A DNA stretch of 64,000 bases. It comes from Cupriavidus taiwanensis. Its GTDB lineage: Bacteria > Pseudomonadota > Gammaproteobacteria > Burkholderiales > Burkholderiaceae. Location: contig NZ_LT984803.1 in the NCBI RefSeq assembly GCF_900250115.1, positions 2,693,583-2,757,582 of the forward strand, in the 5' to 3' direction. The notes beneath the pieces are model-generated. The model made no database searches and was not told the origin of the DNA. It saw only the letters and a program-made list of their open reading frames with translations. Both the position numbers and the translations under genes were made by a program. Positions 1-8,382 of the stretch are shown here, one piece after another (within the stretch, counting starts at the first letter, position 1; each line of letters starts with the position of its first letter).

Positions 1-66
1 GTCTTCGCTGTCCGCGGCGTCGGTGGGCGGCGCGGCGGTGAGCTGGATCGGCTGGAAATCTGTCAT
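1..66 (-). CDS. N-terminal fragment of a gene downstream of the ferredoxin; possibly a TorD-family chaperone
   Basis: An ATG at 66 opens a reading frame that runs off the left edge after 22 codons (MTDFQPIQLTAAPPTDAADS and on). It lies 33 bp after the ferredoxin stop on the same strand, so it is probably the next gene of that operon. The visible residues carry no domain. In related bacteria the DUF3305-DUF3306-ferredoxin run is commonly followed by a TorD-type chaperone and then formate dehydrogenase subunits, which is the only reason for the guess. No strong ribosome binding site is visible. Confidence 0.45.
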   Translation of the reverse strand, partial: MTDFQPIQLTAAPPTDAADSED

Positions 67-99
67 GTCGTGATGAATTGTGCCCGGTGGCCCGGGGTC

Positions 100-2265
100 T
101 CAGCGCAGGGTGGCGCCGGTGACGGCGCCGGGGTCGCGTTCCATCATGTCCACCACGCGGCAGTCGGGGCACATCCTCAGGCGTTCCGCGGCGGCACCGG
201 CAAAGGCCGGATGGCCGGCCAGGCGCACCAGCATCGACTCCACCATCTGCGCCGTGCCGAACGGCTTGGCGCAGCGCACGCAATGGAACGGCTGGGCCTC
301 GTTGAGCGTGACCGGACGCCGGGCCGCGTCGCCGGCCTGCAGGCGCGGCACCAGGCTGATGGCGTCTTCGGGGCAGGTCTTTGCGCACAGCCCGCACTGC
401 ACGCAGTTGCGCTCGATAAAGCTGAGCACCGGACGCTCGGGGTTGTCGCGCAGCGCCTGCGACGGGCACGCGCCGACGCAGGCCAGGCACAGGGTGCACT
501 TGCCGGTGTCCACGGCAATGGCGCCGATGGGCGCGCCGGCCGGCAGCGGCACGCTCTGCGCCGGCGACGGCGCATGGCGCACCAGGTGGTCGAGCGCAAA
601 GTCGAGCAGCTCGCGCTTGGCCGCAACCGGCCCGAAGGCCGCCGGCGGCAAGGCGTTGCGCGCCGGGCGCAGCGCCGCCAGGCCGGCATCGAGCGCGTCC
701 GTGTCGGCGGCCTCGAGCAGCGACAGTGCCTCGCCGTCATAGCCCAGTCCCGACAGCAGCGCGCGCCCGAGCGCGATCTGCTCCAGCAGCGCGGTGCGGT
801 ACTGCGGCGCCTCGTCGCCGGTCAGCAGCACGGCGACGCGGCTCGCGCCCCAGCACAGCGCGGCCAGCCACAGCTCCAGCCCCACCGAAGCCGGATGGAA
901 CAGCGACAGCGGCATCACCGGCGCGGGCACGCCGCGCGCCTTGCCGCCGCGGGCGGCGCGGCCCAGCGCCAGCAGCGCGGGCGTGCCAAATTCCTCGCCG
1001 TGCAGCAGCACCACCGGATCGCGCGCGCCGGCCTGGCGGTAGGCGGACAAAAGCGTGCGCAGCCGCGCGCCGGTGGTCTCGGCACCGGGATAGCCATAGC
1101 TGACGGCGCCGCTGGGGCAGACCGTGGTGCAGGCGCCGCAGCCCATGCACAGGTTGGGCGCGACCTCGATACGGCCCTTGCCGTCATGCCAGCGCGAGGT
1201 GATGGCCTGGGTCGAGCAGATATCGATGCAGGCGGTGCAGCCGGTGGTCTGGTTGCGGCCGTGCGCGCACAGGCTTTCCTTGTAGCGGAAGAACCTGGGC
1301 TTCTCGAACTCGCCCACCAGTCCCGCCAGCAGCAGCGCCTGGGCCTGCTGGCGGGCCGGGTCGGCGCCGGCATGCAGGTAGCCCTGCGGCGGCTGGTGCA
1401 TGGTGAAGGCGGGCGTGTCGCACAGGTCGAAGACCAGGTCGAAGCGGCCCTGCGCGGTGCCCTGCGGGCGCTCGAAGTCGATCGCCGCCGCCGCGCCACA
1501 GGCGCGCACGCAATCGCGGTGCGCGCGGCAGCGCGACAGGTCGATCTGGTAGGTGAAGTCGATCGCGCCTTCCGGACAGGCCTCGATGCAGGCATTGCAG
1601 CGGGTGCACAGGTCCAGGTCGATCGGGTTGCTGCGGCCGGCACCGGTTTCCCAGCTGGCCTCGAAGGCGCCGAGCCAGCCGCTCAGCGCGGCCAGCCGGC
1701 CGCTGTGGACCGGATAGGCGCGCGCCGCGGGCTGCGCTGCGGTGCCGTCGCGCGAGTCGTCGCCGCTCAGCAGCACCGTGACTTCCAGCTGCATCGCCGC
1801 CAGCCGCTCGGCCCAGGGCAGCGCGCGCGCAGCCGGGCCCAGCACCAGCACCGCGCCGTCGCTGCGGTAGTCCACCACCGGCACCGGCTCGGGTTCTGGC
1901 AGCGCCGCCACCGCCAGCAGCGCGGCGATTTTGGCGTTGGCGGTGCCGGGATCGCGCCTGGCACCCTGCGACCAGCCCCCGGTTTCGCGGATATTGACGA
2001 AGCGCACCGGCGCGGTCACCACCGCCTGGCCGTCGCGGCCCCGCGCGGCTTGCGCGGCCACCTCGGTGAACAGCTGGCGCTCCTGCGTGCAGGCGACGAT
2101 CACGTCCTCGGTGCCGTCCAGCGCGGCGGTGAAGTCACCGATTTCGCGCCGGCACAGCAGTCGATGGACCTTGAGCGGCCCCTGGCTGGCGTCGCGGGTT
2201 GCGTCTGACAATGCCGCCCCGTCCAGCGGCATGGTGTCGTTGCAATTGCAGATCAGCGTCGGCAT
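100..2265 (-). CDS. Large multi-cluster 4Fe-4S ferredoxin protein (721 aa)
   Basis: Predicted iron-sulfur electron carrier, probably cytoplasmic. Six cysteine groups are visible: CTRCNACIEAC at residues 220-230, a partner group at C246/C252/C256, CTACIDIC at 343-350, CMGCGACTTVC at 373-383, and two more classical sets near 585-595 (CTLCLACVGAC) and 612-622 (CVQCGLCAKTC). A further CVRC near 660 and CPDC near 700 could bind a metal. The region between about 400 and 570 has no cysteine motif. The gene lies downstream of DUF3306 and DUF3305, a context known from formate dehydrogenase accessory loci, so a role passing electrons to or from that enzyme is inferred. Start is the ATG giving MPTLICNCND; no strong ribosome binding site decides it. 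Confidence 0.85.
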   Translation of the reverse strand: MPTLICNCNDTMPLDGAALSDATRDASQGPLKVHRLLCRREIGDFTAALDGTEDVIVACTQERQLFTEVAAQAARGRDGQAVVTAPVRFVNIRETGGWSQGARRDPGTANAKIAALLAVAALPEPEPVPVVDYRSDGAVLVLGPAARALPWAERLAAMQLEVTVLLSGDDSRDGTAAQPAARAYPVHSGRLAALSGWLGAFEASWETGAGRSNPIDLDLCTRCNACIEACPEGAIDFTYQIDLSRCRAHRDCVRACGAAAAIDFERPQGTAQGRFDLVFDLCDTPAFTMHQPPQGYLHAGADPARQQAQALLLAGLVGEFEKPRFFRYKESLCAHGRNQTTGCTACIDICSTQAITSRWHDGKGRIEVAPNLCMGCGACTTVCPSGAVSYGYPGAETTGARLRTLLSAYRQAGARDPVVLLHGEEFGTPALLALGRAARGGKARGVPAPVMPLSLFHPASVGLELWLAALCWGASRVAVLLTGDEAPQYRTALLEQIALGRALLSGLGYDGEALSLLEAADTDALDAGLAALRPARNALPPAAFGPVAAKRELLDFALDHLVRHAPSPAQSVPLPAGAPIGAIAVDTGKCTLCLACVGACPSQALRDNPERPVLSFIERNCVQCGLCAKTCPEDAISLVPRLQAGDAARRPVTLNEAQPFHCVRCAKPFGTAQMVESMLVRLAGHPAFAGAAAERLRMCPDCRVVDMMERDPGAVTGATLR

Positions 2266-2335
2266 GGCGAATGCGGCTGACCGGTCCGGACGTCCCTTCT
2301 TGGCGGGGGTCTGCGGGCCGGCGGATTGTGGGGAT

Positions 2336-2348
2336 GCCTATTGTAGGC
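2336..2348 (-). promoter_or_regulatory. Small palindrome over a -10-like box before the ferredoxin gene
   Basis: GCCTA-TTG-TAGGC is a perfect 5-bp-arm palindrome. On the minus strand it contains TACAAT (2345-2340), which matches a sigma70 -10 box about 75 bp before the ferredoxin ATG. No good -35 box is seen. It may be an internal promoter with an operator, or chance. Confidence 0.25.
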
Positions 2349-2366
2349 CTGCGCTGCCGCTCGGGG

Positions 2367-2981
2367 CTACGCGCGTTTATGCGGGTCTTGCGGCGGGTCT
2401 TGCTGGCCCTGTTGTTCGCTTTGACTGCCTGCTGCCGGCGGCGTTTCGCCGCTTGCCGGCGCGTCGGCCTGCGCCGGCGGCACGAAGGCTTCCTCGGCCT
2501 CTTGCCGCGCTTCATGCGTAGCAGGCGGTACCTGTTCCGGCCCCGACAGCCGCGCCGCCGCTTCGGCCGCGGCGCGCTCCTCGTCGGTCGGCTCGAACAG
2601 GCCCAGGGTCTCGGCCTGGCGCAGCTGGCGCAGGATCTCGGGCGGAATCGGGTCCGGCTTGCTGTAGTCGTCGATATAGATATCGAGCCCGTCCATCACA
2701 TTGAAGTGCGGATCGGCAAACAGTGTCTTCAGCGCGGCGCGCTTGACCGATTCGTCCACGCCGCGCGCAACGAAGCGGGCGATCTCGTCACCGGGCCGCA
2801 GCGCCGCGACATCGGCCAGCGTCGGCGGCGGATCTTGCTGCGCCTCGGGAGCGGCCTCGACGCTGGCGGGGACAGGCCTGCTCTCGGCCTGCGGCGGCAG
2901 CGGTTCCGCGGGAACGGCCACGCCCTCGCGCACCGCGGCCTTGCGGCGCGACCAGCGCGACAGGAAGGACGATTCGCTCAT
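2367..2981 (-). CDS. DUF3306 family protein (204 aa)
   Basis: Function unknown. The protein starts MSESSFLSRWSRRKAAV, the conserved opening of the DUF3306 family, followed by a Pro/Ala-rich linker (about 20-60), then a conserved core (about 60-150) containing FVARGVDESVKRAALKTLF and FNVMDGLDIYIDDYS. The tail from about 150 is rich in Gln, Glu, Ala and Pro and looks disordered. No signal peptide or membrane segment. It sits between DUF3305 (31 bp upstream) and the multi-cluster ferredoxin, the usual order beside formate dehydrogenase genes, so an accessory role for that enzyme is inferred from context only. Confidence 0.8.
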   Translation of the reverse strand: MSESSFLSRWSRRKAAVREGVAVPAEPLPPQAESRPVPASVEAAPEAQQDPPPTLADVAALRPGDEIARFVARGVDESVKRAALKTLFADPHFNVMDGLDIYIDDYSKPDPIPPEILRQLRQAETLGLFEPTDEERAAAEAAARLSGPEQVPPATHEARQEAEEAFVPPAQADAPASGETPPAAGSQSEQQGQQDPPQDPHKRA

Positions 2982-3012
2982 GGGCAGGGCCGCTTGTCGC
3001 TGGTGTCAGGGT

Positions 3013-3546
3013 TCAGTAGCGGGCGCGCTGGTCCGGCGCCTTGAAGGATTCTGGCCGGCGCCGCTGCTTGGGCTCGGGCCGGTAATGTTCATTGACGTAG
3101 GCCTGTAGCCAGTCGCGCTGCTCCGGCGCCAGCGGCACGTTCTCGACGGTTTCGCCGGCATCCAGCCAGCGGCCGGCCTCGTTGTACGACAGCGACACGG
3201 TGACCGGCACCGGATGCGCCTCGCCTGCGTCGCCCTCGTCCTCCGGCATGCGCCACAGCACGAACCAGCATGGCGTGGCCGAGGTCAGGTTCAGGTAGTA
3301 GCCCTCGCCCTGGTCGCGGAACAGCTCCACCTCGTAGCCCGGGTACAGCCAGCGCGCGCCATGGGCATCGTGCTCGAGGCACACCGGCTGCGTGCCGAAC
3401 TCGCCCAAGTCGGGCAGCACCGCGTCCAGCTGCCACTTCCAGGGCTGCCAGCGGTTGGCCAGCGCCACCTTGCGCATCACCACGGCCATGGTGACGGCGG
3501 GACGTGCGCCGGGCGGCGGCAGGGTTGCGGAGGGCTGGCTGTCCAT
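3013..3546 (-). CDS. DUF3305 family protein (177 aa)
   Basis: Function unknown. The conserved core begins at about residue 20 with MAVVMRKVALANRWQPWKW and goes on through repeated Trp/Tyr-rich stretches such as RWLYPGYEVELFRDQGEGYY and CWFVLWRMPE, typical of DUF3305. The C-terminus is basic and Pro/Gln-rich (PEPKQRRRPESFKAP). The ATG at 3546 follows the mrp stop by 16 bp. An internal ATG at 3489 would give a protein starting exactly at the conserved core and cannot be excluded. Same-strand spacing to mrp and to DUF3306 suggests one transcript. DUF3305 and DUF3306 nearly always occur as a pair next to formate dehydrogenase genes. Confidence 0.8.
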   Translation of the reverse strand: MDSQPSATLPPPGARPAVTMAVVMRKVALANRWQPWKWQLDAVLPDLGEFGTQPVCLEHDAHGARWLYPGYEVELFRDQGEGYYLNLTSATPCWFVLWRMPEDEGDAGEAHPVPVTVSLSYNEAGRWLDAGETVENVPLAPEQRDWLQAYVNEHYRPEPKQRRRPESFKAPDQRARY

Positions 3547-3562
3547 GGCGGCAGGCGGGCGC

Positions 3563-4651
3563 TCAGGTGTTCTGCACCACGATGCTGGGGAACTTGCTGG
3601 TCATGTCGCGCGCCTTGTCGGCGACCTTGATCGCCACCTTGCGCGCGATGGCACGGTACATCTCGGCCACCGGGCTGTCGGGCTCGGCCACCACGGTGGG
3701 GCGGCCGGAATCGGCCTGCTCGCGGATGCTCAGGTTCAGCGGCAGGCTGCCGAGCAGGTCGACGCCGTAGTCGGCGCACATTTTCTCGCCGCCGCCGTGG
3801 CCGAAGATATGTTCGACATGGCCGCAGTTCGGGCAGCAATAGACCGCCATGTTCTCGACGATGCCCAGGATCGGGATGCCCACCTTCTCGAACATCTTCA
3901 GGCCCTTCTTCGCGTCGAGCAGCGCGATGTCCTGCGGCGTGGTCACGATCACCGCGCCGGTAACCGGCACCTTCTGCGACAGCGTCAGCTGCACGTCGCC
4001 GGTGCCCGGCGGCATGTCGACGATCAGGTAATCGAGGTCGTGCCAGTTGGTCTGGCGCAGCAGCTGCTCCAGCGCCGAGGTCACCATCGGGCCGCGCCAT
4101 ACCATGGGGTTGTCCTGCTCGATCAGGAAGCCGATCGAGTTGGCCTGCAGGCCGTGGCCCTCCAGCGGTTCCATGGTCTGGCCGTCGGCGGACTCGGGGC
4201 GCCCGTCGATGCCCAGCATCATCGGCAGGCTGGGGCCGTAGATGTCGGCGTCGAGCATGCCCACGCGCGCGCCTTCGGCGGCCAGCGCCAGCGCCAGGTT
4301 CACGGCCGTGGTCGACTTGCCCACGCCGCCCTTGCCCGACGCCACCGCGATCACGTTCTTCACGCCCGCCAGCAGCTTGACGCCGCGCTGCACCGCGTGG
4401 GCGACGATCTTCATGTTCACGGCCACGCTGACGTTGGTCACGCCCGGCAGCTGCCGCACCGCGGCCACCACCAGCTTGCGGATCGGATCGAACTGGCTCT
4501 TGGCGGGGTAGCCGAGTTCGACCTCCAGCGATACCTCGCCGCCATCGACGCGGATGTTGCGGGCCGAGCGGGTGGAGACCAGGTCCTTGCCCGTATTGGG
4601 GTCGATGACGGTGCGCAGGGCTTCGGTAACCTGCTCAGTGCTGAGGCTCAA
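3563..4651 (-). CDS. apbC: Mrp/ApbC-type iron-sulfur cluster carrier ATPase (362 aa)
   Basis: P-loop NTPase that binds and delivers Fe-S clusters in the cytoplasm. An N-terminal MIP18/DUF59-like domain (about 1-85) is followed by the deviant Walker A SGKGGVGKST (about 105-114), the DADIYGPS switch region, VDMPPGTGD, and the cluster-ligand pair in CCPNCGHVEH (about 277). I prefer the TTG start at 4651 because GCGGAG lies six bases before it and the resulting MSLSTEQVTEALR is the usual family opening. An in-frame ATG at 4687 would add 12 residues. It leads a minus-strand run with DUF3305, DUF3306 and a six-cluster ferredoxin, which fits a need for Fe-S assembly there. Confidence 0.92.
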   Translation of the reverse strand: MSLSTEQVTEALRTVIDPNTGKDLVSTRSARNIRVDGGEVSLEVELGYPAKSQFDPIRKLVVAAVRQLPGVTNVSVAVNMKIVAHAVQRGVKLLAGVKNVIAVASGKGGVGKSTTAVNLALALAAEGARVGMLDADIYGPSLPMMLGIDGRPESADGQTMEPLEGHGLQANSIGFLIEQDNPMVWRGPMVTSALEQLLRQTNWHDLDYLIVDMPPGTGDVQLTLSQKVPVTGAVIVTTPQDIALLDAKKGLKMFEKVGIPILGIVENMAVYCCPNCGHVEHIFGHGGGEKMCADYGVDLLGSLPLNLSIREQADSGRPTVVAEPDSPVAEMYRAIARKVAIKVADKARDMTSKFPSIVVQNT

Positions 4652-4773
4652 GACAAACTCCGCTTGGATAGTGGTGAACGGGCGCATGATGGCCTGCGCC
4701 TAATGTATCAAAGTATGCAGCACCGGCCATGAACGCCGGAAATCCGCGCGCAATCCCCTCTGTGGGGTGGGGG

Positions 4774-4799
4774 ATTACAGACAATTACAAATCTCACAA
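4774..4799. promoter_or_regulatory. Two ATTACA hexamers one helical turn apart plus a related TCACAA
   Basis: ATTACA at 4774 and again at 4784, exactly 10 bp apart, then TCACAA at 4794. The stretch is AT-rich within GC-rich DNA and lies between the divergent apbC and OmpA-lipoprotein genes. Direct hexamers on a 10-11 bp period are the usual layout for OmpR/PhoB-type response regulators, so this is a candidate binding site (inference). Confidence 0.3.
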
Positions 4800-4851
4800 G
4801 CTTGCACTTGTGCGCGCGCCGCCATATCCATATTGTAGTGGCGGTTGGACT

Positions 4852-4894
4852 GCCCGGCAGGTCGACACCGCAAGCGGTGCCGCGCCTGCCGGGC
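4852..4894. repeat. Nested perfect hairpins upstream of the OmpA lipoprotein
   Basis: Outer arms GCCCGGCAGG (4852-4861) and CCTGCCGGGC (4885-4894) are perfect complements. Inside them CACCGC (4866-4871) and GCGGTG (4874-4879) form a second perfect hairpin with an AA loop. No T tract follows on either strand, so it is not a standard terminator. It could be a cruciform, an mRNA leader structure or a factor-dependent stop for either divergent gene. Confidence 0.6.
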
Positions 4895-4930
4895 CGACGC
4901 GCACAATGGGTTACCTGCCGCTTGCGCCTC

Positions 4931-4975
4931 GGCGTTACCATCACGAGGCGGTACCAGTAAAATTTGGCGGTACCA
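4931..4975. promoter_or_regulatory. Three direct decamers GGCGKTACCA before the OmpA lipoprotein
   Basis: GGCGTTACCA at 4931-4940, GGCGGTACCA at 4947-4956 and GGCGGTACCA at 4966-4975. The spacings are 16 and 19 bp. The last copy ends 33 bp before the ATG at 5009, so the repeats would lie in the core promoter or the 5' leader. Iterated near-identical sites suggest a regulator; none is known to me with this exact sequence. Confidence 0.45.
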
Positions 4976-5008
4976 AGAACATTTACGGGAACATCAGAAG
5001 GAGAACGC

Positions 5009-5647
5009 ATGAAGATCAAGCTCGTTACCGTTTCGCTCGCAGCCGCCACGCTGCTGGCCGCTGGCTGCGCCACCGAACAGCAAACCCATACGGCGGTTGG
5101 TACCGGCGTCGGCGCCGCGGTCGGCGCTGGGCTTGGCAACCTGATCGGCGGCAACACCACCGGCACGCTGGTGGGCGCGGCCGTCGGCGGCGCCATCGGC
5201 GGCGCGACCGGCTACAACTGGAACGCGATCCGCGGCAAGCTGAACAAGGACACCGCCGGCACGGGCACGCAGATCACCGAGCAGCCGGACGGCTCGCTCA
5301 AGGTCAACATCCCCAGCCAGGTGACCTTCGACACCGACAGCGCCACCATCAAGCCGTCGTTCCGCTCGGTGCTCGACCAGGTCGCGCAGACCCTGGGCCA
5401 GCACCAGGACGTCAGCGCCAACGTGGTGGGCCATACCGACAGCACCGGCAATCCCAGCTACAACATGCAGCTGTCGCAGCGCCGCGCCCAGAGCGTGGCG
5501 GGTTATTTGGGTGATCACGGCGTCGCACGCAACCGCCTGAGCGCCGAAGGCCGCGGCCAGAGCCAGCCGGTCGCAGACAACGGTTCCGAGGCCGGACGGG
5601 CACAAAATCGCCGCGTCGAAATTTTTTTGAAACCAATTCAAGGCTGA
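5009..5647 (+). CDS. OmpA-family outer-membrane lipoprotein (212 aa)
   Basis: Lipoprotein signal peptide with lipobox LAAGC, lipidated Cys20. Residues about 30-75 are a glycine-zipper segment (VGAAVGAGLGNLIGG, VGAAVGGAIGGATGY) that resembles YMGG/Rickettsia 17-kDa-type membrane-inserting regions. Residues about 100-210 form an OmpA/Pal peptidoglycan-binding domain with FDTDSATIKPSF, GHTDSTGNPSYNMQLSQRRA and NRRVEIFLKP. The predicted role is tethering the outer membrane to peptidoglycan. AGAAGGAGA lies just before the ATG at 5009, which decides the start. It is a single-gene unit: divergent from apbC, closed by a strong terminator, with an unusually repeat-rich upstream region. Confidence 0.9.
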   Translation: MKIKLVTVSLAAATLLAAGCATEQQTHTAVGTGVGAAVGAGLGNLIGGNTTGTLVGAAVGGAIGGATGYNWNAIRGKLNKDTAGTGTQITEQPDGSLKVNIPSQVTFDTDSATIKPSFRSVLDQVAQTLGQHQDVSANVVGHTDSTGNPSYNMQLSQRRAQSVAGYLGDHGVARNRLSAEGRGQSQPVADNGSEAGRAQNRRVEIFLKPIQG

Positions 5648-5753
5648 CCCTGTCATAGAAACAGGTGCCGCTTGCCACCGTTGCTGGCTCGCGATGGGTG
5701 GCTGACCTCCCGGGCGGTACCTGATTTCTCCTCCTTTTCCGTTGTGGAAAGCT

Positions 5754-5781
5754 GCGCCGGCACTGACCGGCGCTTTTTTTT
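5754..5781 (+). terminator. Rho-independent terminator after the OmpA lipoprotein
   Basis: GCGCCGG (5754-5760), six-base loop, CCGGCGC (5767-5773), then eight T residues (5774-5781). It ends the OmpA-lipoprotein transcript before metG. A TAAAAT box at 5850-5855 further down may serve metG. Confidence 0.9.
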
Positions 5782-5934
5782 GCCCCCGCGCGGCGGGAAG
5801 CCCGTGCATTCCGCGATGCGGAACCGCCGCGCGGCGGCCGGCCAGTTGTTAAAATAGCCCCTTCCCGGCACGCGCCTGCCCGTCCTGGCTGGCGCCGTTC
5901 CCACGATTTCCCCGCTCCTGACCGGCTCCTGTTT

Positions 5935-7995
5935 ATGACCGCACGTCGCATCCTCGTCACATCCGCCCTGCCCTACGCCAACGGCCAGATCCATATCGGC
6001 CACCTGGTGGAGTACATCCAGACCGATATCTGGGTGCGGTTCCAGCGCATGATGGGCAACGAGGTCTACTACGTCGGCGCCGACGACACCCACGGCACCC
6101 CGGTCATGCTGCGCGCCGAGAAGGAAGGCATCACGCCCAAGGCGCTGATCGACCGCGTCTGGACCGAGCACAAGCGCGATTTCGACAGCTTCCTGGTGTC
6201 GTTCGACAACTACTACAGCACCGACGCCGAGGAAAACCGCGAACTGTGCGAAAAGATCTACCTGGCGCTGAAGGCCGAGGACCTGATCGCCGAGCGCGAG
6301 GTCGAGCAGTTCTACGACCCGGTCAAGAACATGTTCCTGCCCGACCGCTTCATCAAGGGCGAGTGCCCCAAGTGCGGCGCCAAGGACCAGTACGGCGATT
6401 CCTGCGAGGTGTGCGGCACCACCTACGTGCCGACCGACCTGAAGAACCCCTATTCGGTGGTGTCGGGCGCGACGCCGGTGCGCAAGTCGTCGGCCCACTA
6501 CTTCTTCAAGCTGTCCGATTCGCGCTGCGAGACTTTCCTGCGCGAGTGGGTGGCCGACCTGGCGCAGCCCGAAGCCGCCAACAAGATGCAGGAATGGCTC
6601 GGCGCCGAGGGCGAGGCCTCGACCCTGTCCGACTGGGACATCTCGCGCGATGCGCCCTACTTCGGCTTCGAGATCCCCGGCGCGCCGGGCAAGTACTTCT
6701 ACGTGTGGCTGGACGCGCCGATCGGCTACTACGCCAGCTTCAAGAACCTGGCGCAGCAGCGCGGCATCGATTTCGACGCCTGGGTCGGGCCGCACTCGAC
6801 CGCCGAGCAGTACCACTTCATCGGCAAGGACATCCTGTATTTCCACACGCTGTTCTGGCCGGCGATGCTGCGCTTCTCGGGCTACCGCACCCCGACCAAT
6901 GTGTTCGCCCACGGCTTCCTGACCGTGGACGGCGCCAAGATGAGCAAGTCGCGCGGCACCTTCATCACCGCGCAGAGCTATATCGACACCGGCATGAACC
7001 CGGAGTGGCTGCGCTATTACTTCGCCGCCAAGCTCAACGCCAGCATGGAAGACCTCGACCTGAACCTCGACGACTTCATCGCGCGCGTCAACAGCGACCT
7101 GATCGGCAAGTACGTCAACATCGCCAGCCGCGCCGCGGGCTTCCTGGTCAAGCGCTTCGAAGGCAAGGTCGACGAAGCCGCGCTGGCCCATCCGCTGCTG
7201 GAGCAGCTGCGCCAGGCCGCGCCGCAGGTGGCGCACCTGTATGAAAGCCGCGAGTACAGCAAGGCGCTGCGCCTGGTGATGGAACTGACCGATGCCGTCA
7301 ACGCCTTCGTCGATACCGAGAAGCCGTGGGAGCTGGCCAAGGACGACGGCAAGCGCGCCGCGCTGCATGCGGCATGCTCGGTCTCGCTGGAGGCGTTCCG
7401 CCTGCTGACGATCTACCTGAAGCCGGTGGTGCCCAACGTGGCCGCCGGCGTGGAGCGTTTCCTCAACGTCGCGCCGCTGGACTGGCGCGCGATCGACCAG
7501 CAACTGTCGGCAGCCAGCCCGGTGCAGCCCTACCAGCACCTGATGACGCGGGTCGATGCCAAGCAGGTCGACGCGCTGCTGGCCGCCAACCGCGAATCGC
7601 TGCAGGCGGCCGCGGCACCGGCCGCCACCGCAGCCGCGATCGAGCCGATCGCCGACACCATCACCATCGACGACTTTGCCAGGATCGACCTGCGCGTGGC
7701 GAAAATCGTCGAATGCCAGAAGGTGGAAGGCTCGAACAAGCTGCTGCAGCTGACGCTGGACCTGGGCGAAGGCCGCACCCGCAACGTGTTCTCCGGAATC
7801 CAGTCGGCCTACACGCCCGAGCAACTGGTCGGCAAGCTGACCGTGGTGGTGGCCAACCTGGCGCCGCGCAAGATGAAGTTCGGCGTCTCCGAGGGCATGG
7901 TGCTGGCGGCCTCGGCCGCGGATGAAAAGGCCGCGCCGGGCCTGTATATCCTGGAGCCGCACAGCGGCGCGGTGCCGGGCATGCGCATCGGCTGA
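5935..7995 (+). CDS. metG: Methionine--tRNA ligase (686 aa)
   Basis: Cytoplasmic class I aminoacyl-tRNA synthetase charging tRNA-Met. HIGH signature at residues 20-23 within [12 protein letters not shown], a C4 zinc knuckle near 143-160 ([18 protein letters not shown]), the KMSKS loop at about 335 ([10 protein letters not shown]) and an alpha-helical anticodon-binding domain. After an Ala-rich linker (about 560-580) there is a C-terminal EMAP/Trbp111-type tRNA-binding domain ([24 protein letters not shown]). Full length for the long, E. coli-like form. ATG at 5935 begins [17 protein letters not shown], the usual opening. The gene stands alone between a terminator and a REP-like hairpin. Confidence 0.98.
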   Translation: MTARRILVTSALPYANGQIHIGHLVEYIQTDIWVRFQRMMGNEVYYVGADDTHGTPVMLRAEKEGITPKALIDRVWTEHKRDFDSFLVSFDNYYSTDAEENRELCEKIYLALKAEDLIAEREVEQFYDPVKNMFLPDRFIKGECPKCGAKDQYGDSCEVCGTTYVPTDLKNPYSVVSGATPVRKSSAHYFFKLSDSRCETFLREWVADLAQPEAANKMQEWLGAEGEASTLSDWDISRDAPYFGFEIPGAPGKYFYVWLDAPIGYYASFKNLAQQRGIDFDAWVGPHSTAEQYHFIGKDILYFHTLFWPAMLRFSGYRTPTNVFAHGFLTVDGAKMSKSRGTFITAQSYIDTGMNPEWLRYYFAAKLNASMEDLDLNLDDFIARVNSDLIGKYVNIASRAAGFLVKRFEGKVDEAALAHPLLEQLRQAAPQVAHLYESREYSKALRLVMELTDAVNAFVDTEKPWELAKDDGKRAALHAACSVSLEAFRLLTIYLKPVVPNVAAGVERFLNVAPLDWRAIDQQLSAASPVQPYQHLMTRVDAKQVDALLAANRESLQAAAAPAATAAAIEPIADTITIDDFARIDLRVAKIVECQKVEGSNKLLQLTLDLGEGRTRNVFSGIQSAYTPEQLVGKLTVVVANLAPRKMKFGVSEGMVLAASAADEKAAPGLYILEPHSGAVPGMRIG

Positions 7996-8013
7996 TCGAT
8001 TTATATCGCTGTC

Positions 8014-8038
8014 CCCTCTCCCGCAGCGCGGGAGAGGG
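8014..8038. repeat. REP-like hairpin CCCTCTCCCGC/GCGGGAGAGGG
   Basis: Perfect 11-bp stem (8014-8024 and 8028-8038) with an AGC loop, 18 bp after the metG stop. The same stem recurs at 46362, 58058 and 63686, always just after a gene end. It may act as a transcript end or mRNA stabiliser, as REP elements do. The intergenic stretch 7996-8382 otherwise holds only the palindrome at 8139 and a direct repeat GCGCGCTTGC at 8327 and 8343. Confidence 0.75.
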
Positions 8039-8138
8039 TTGCATCCCGCGGCACGCCCGTGACGCGGTTTTTCCCCGGCGGCGCATCGCCTGCCTCACCA
8101 CTCGGGGCGCGACATCTCGCCCGCCACAGCCGCCTGAA

Positions 8139-8153
8139 TTCTGCAATGCAGAA
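8139..8153. promoter_or_regulatory. 15-bp palindrome TTCTGCA-A-TGCAGAA; candidate IclR operator
   Basis: A perfect 7-bp-arm palindrome around one central base, 230 bp upstream of the acyl-CoA carboxylase gene. IclR-family proteins typically bind 15-bp palindromes of this geometry, and an IclR regulator is encoded in the same cluster at 13609. The link between them is inference. Confidence 0.4.
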
Positions 8154-8382
8154 CAAGACAGCGGCAAATTCCCTCCCTCGCCCCGGCTTTATGCACACGC
8201 GGCATGTCATACATGGTTCCGGCGCATCGCGCTTGTGACCCCCTGCCCAGCCGCGTAGATTCCACCTCGCAGAATCACAAACCACAAAAACAAGAAGCCG
8301 GCGGTGCAAACCGCTTGCGCGCTTGCATGCTCGCGCGCTTGCGTACTTCCTGTGCCGCCGCTTCGCATGGAAGGGGACATTT

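Noticed and set aside
70..2208. Long open frame antisense to the ferredoxin gene (and similar long antisense frames, for example 8275-10503 minus, 20162-23764 plus, 5653-7962 minus)
   Set aside because: In DNA this GC-rich the strand opposite a real gene often lacks stops. The translations are Arg/Ala/Gly/His-rich with no domain and lie exactly over well-recognised genes.
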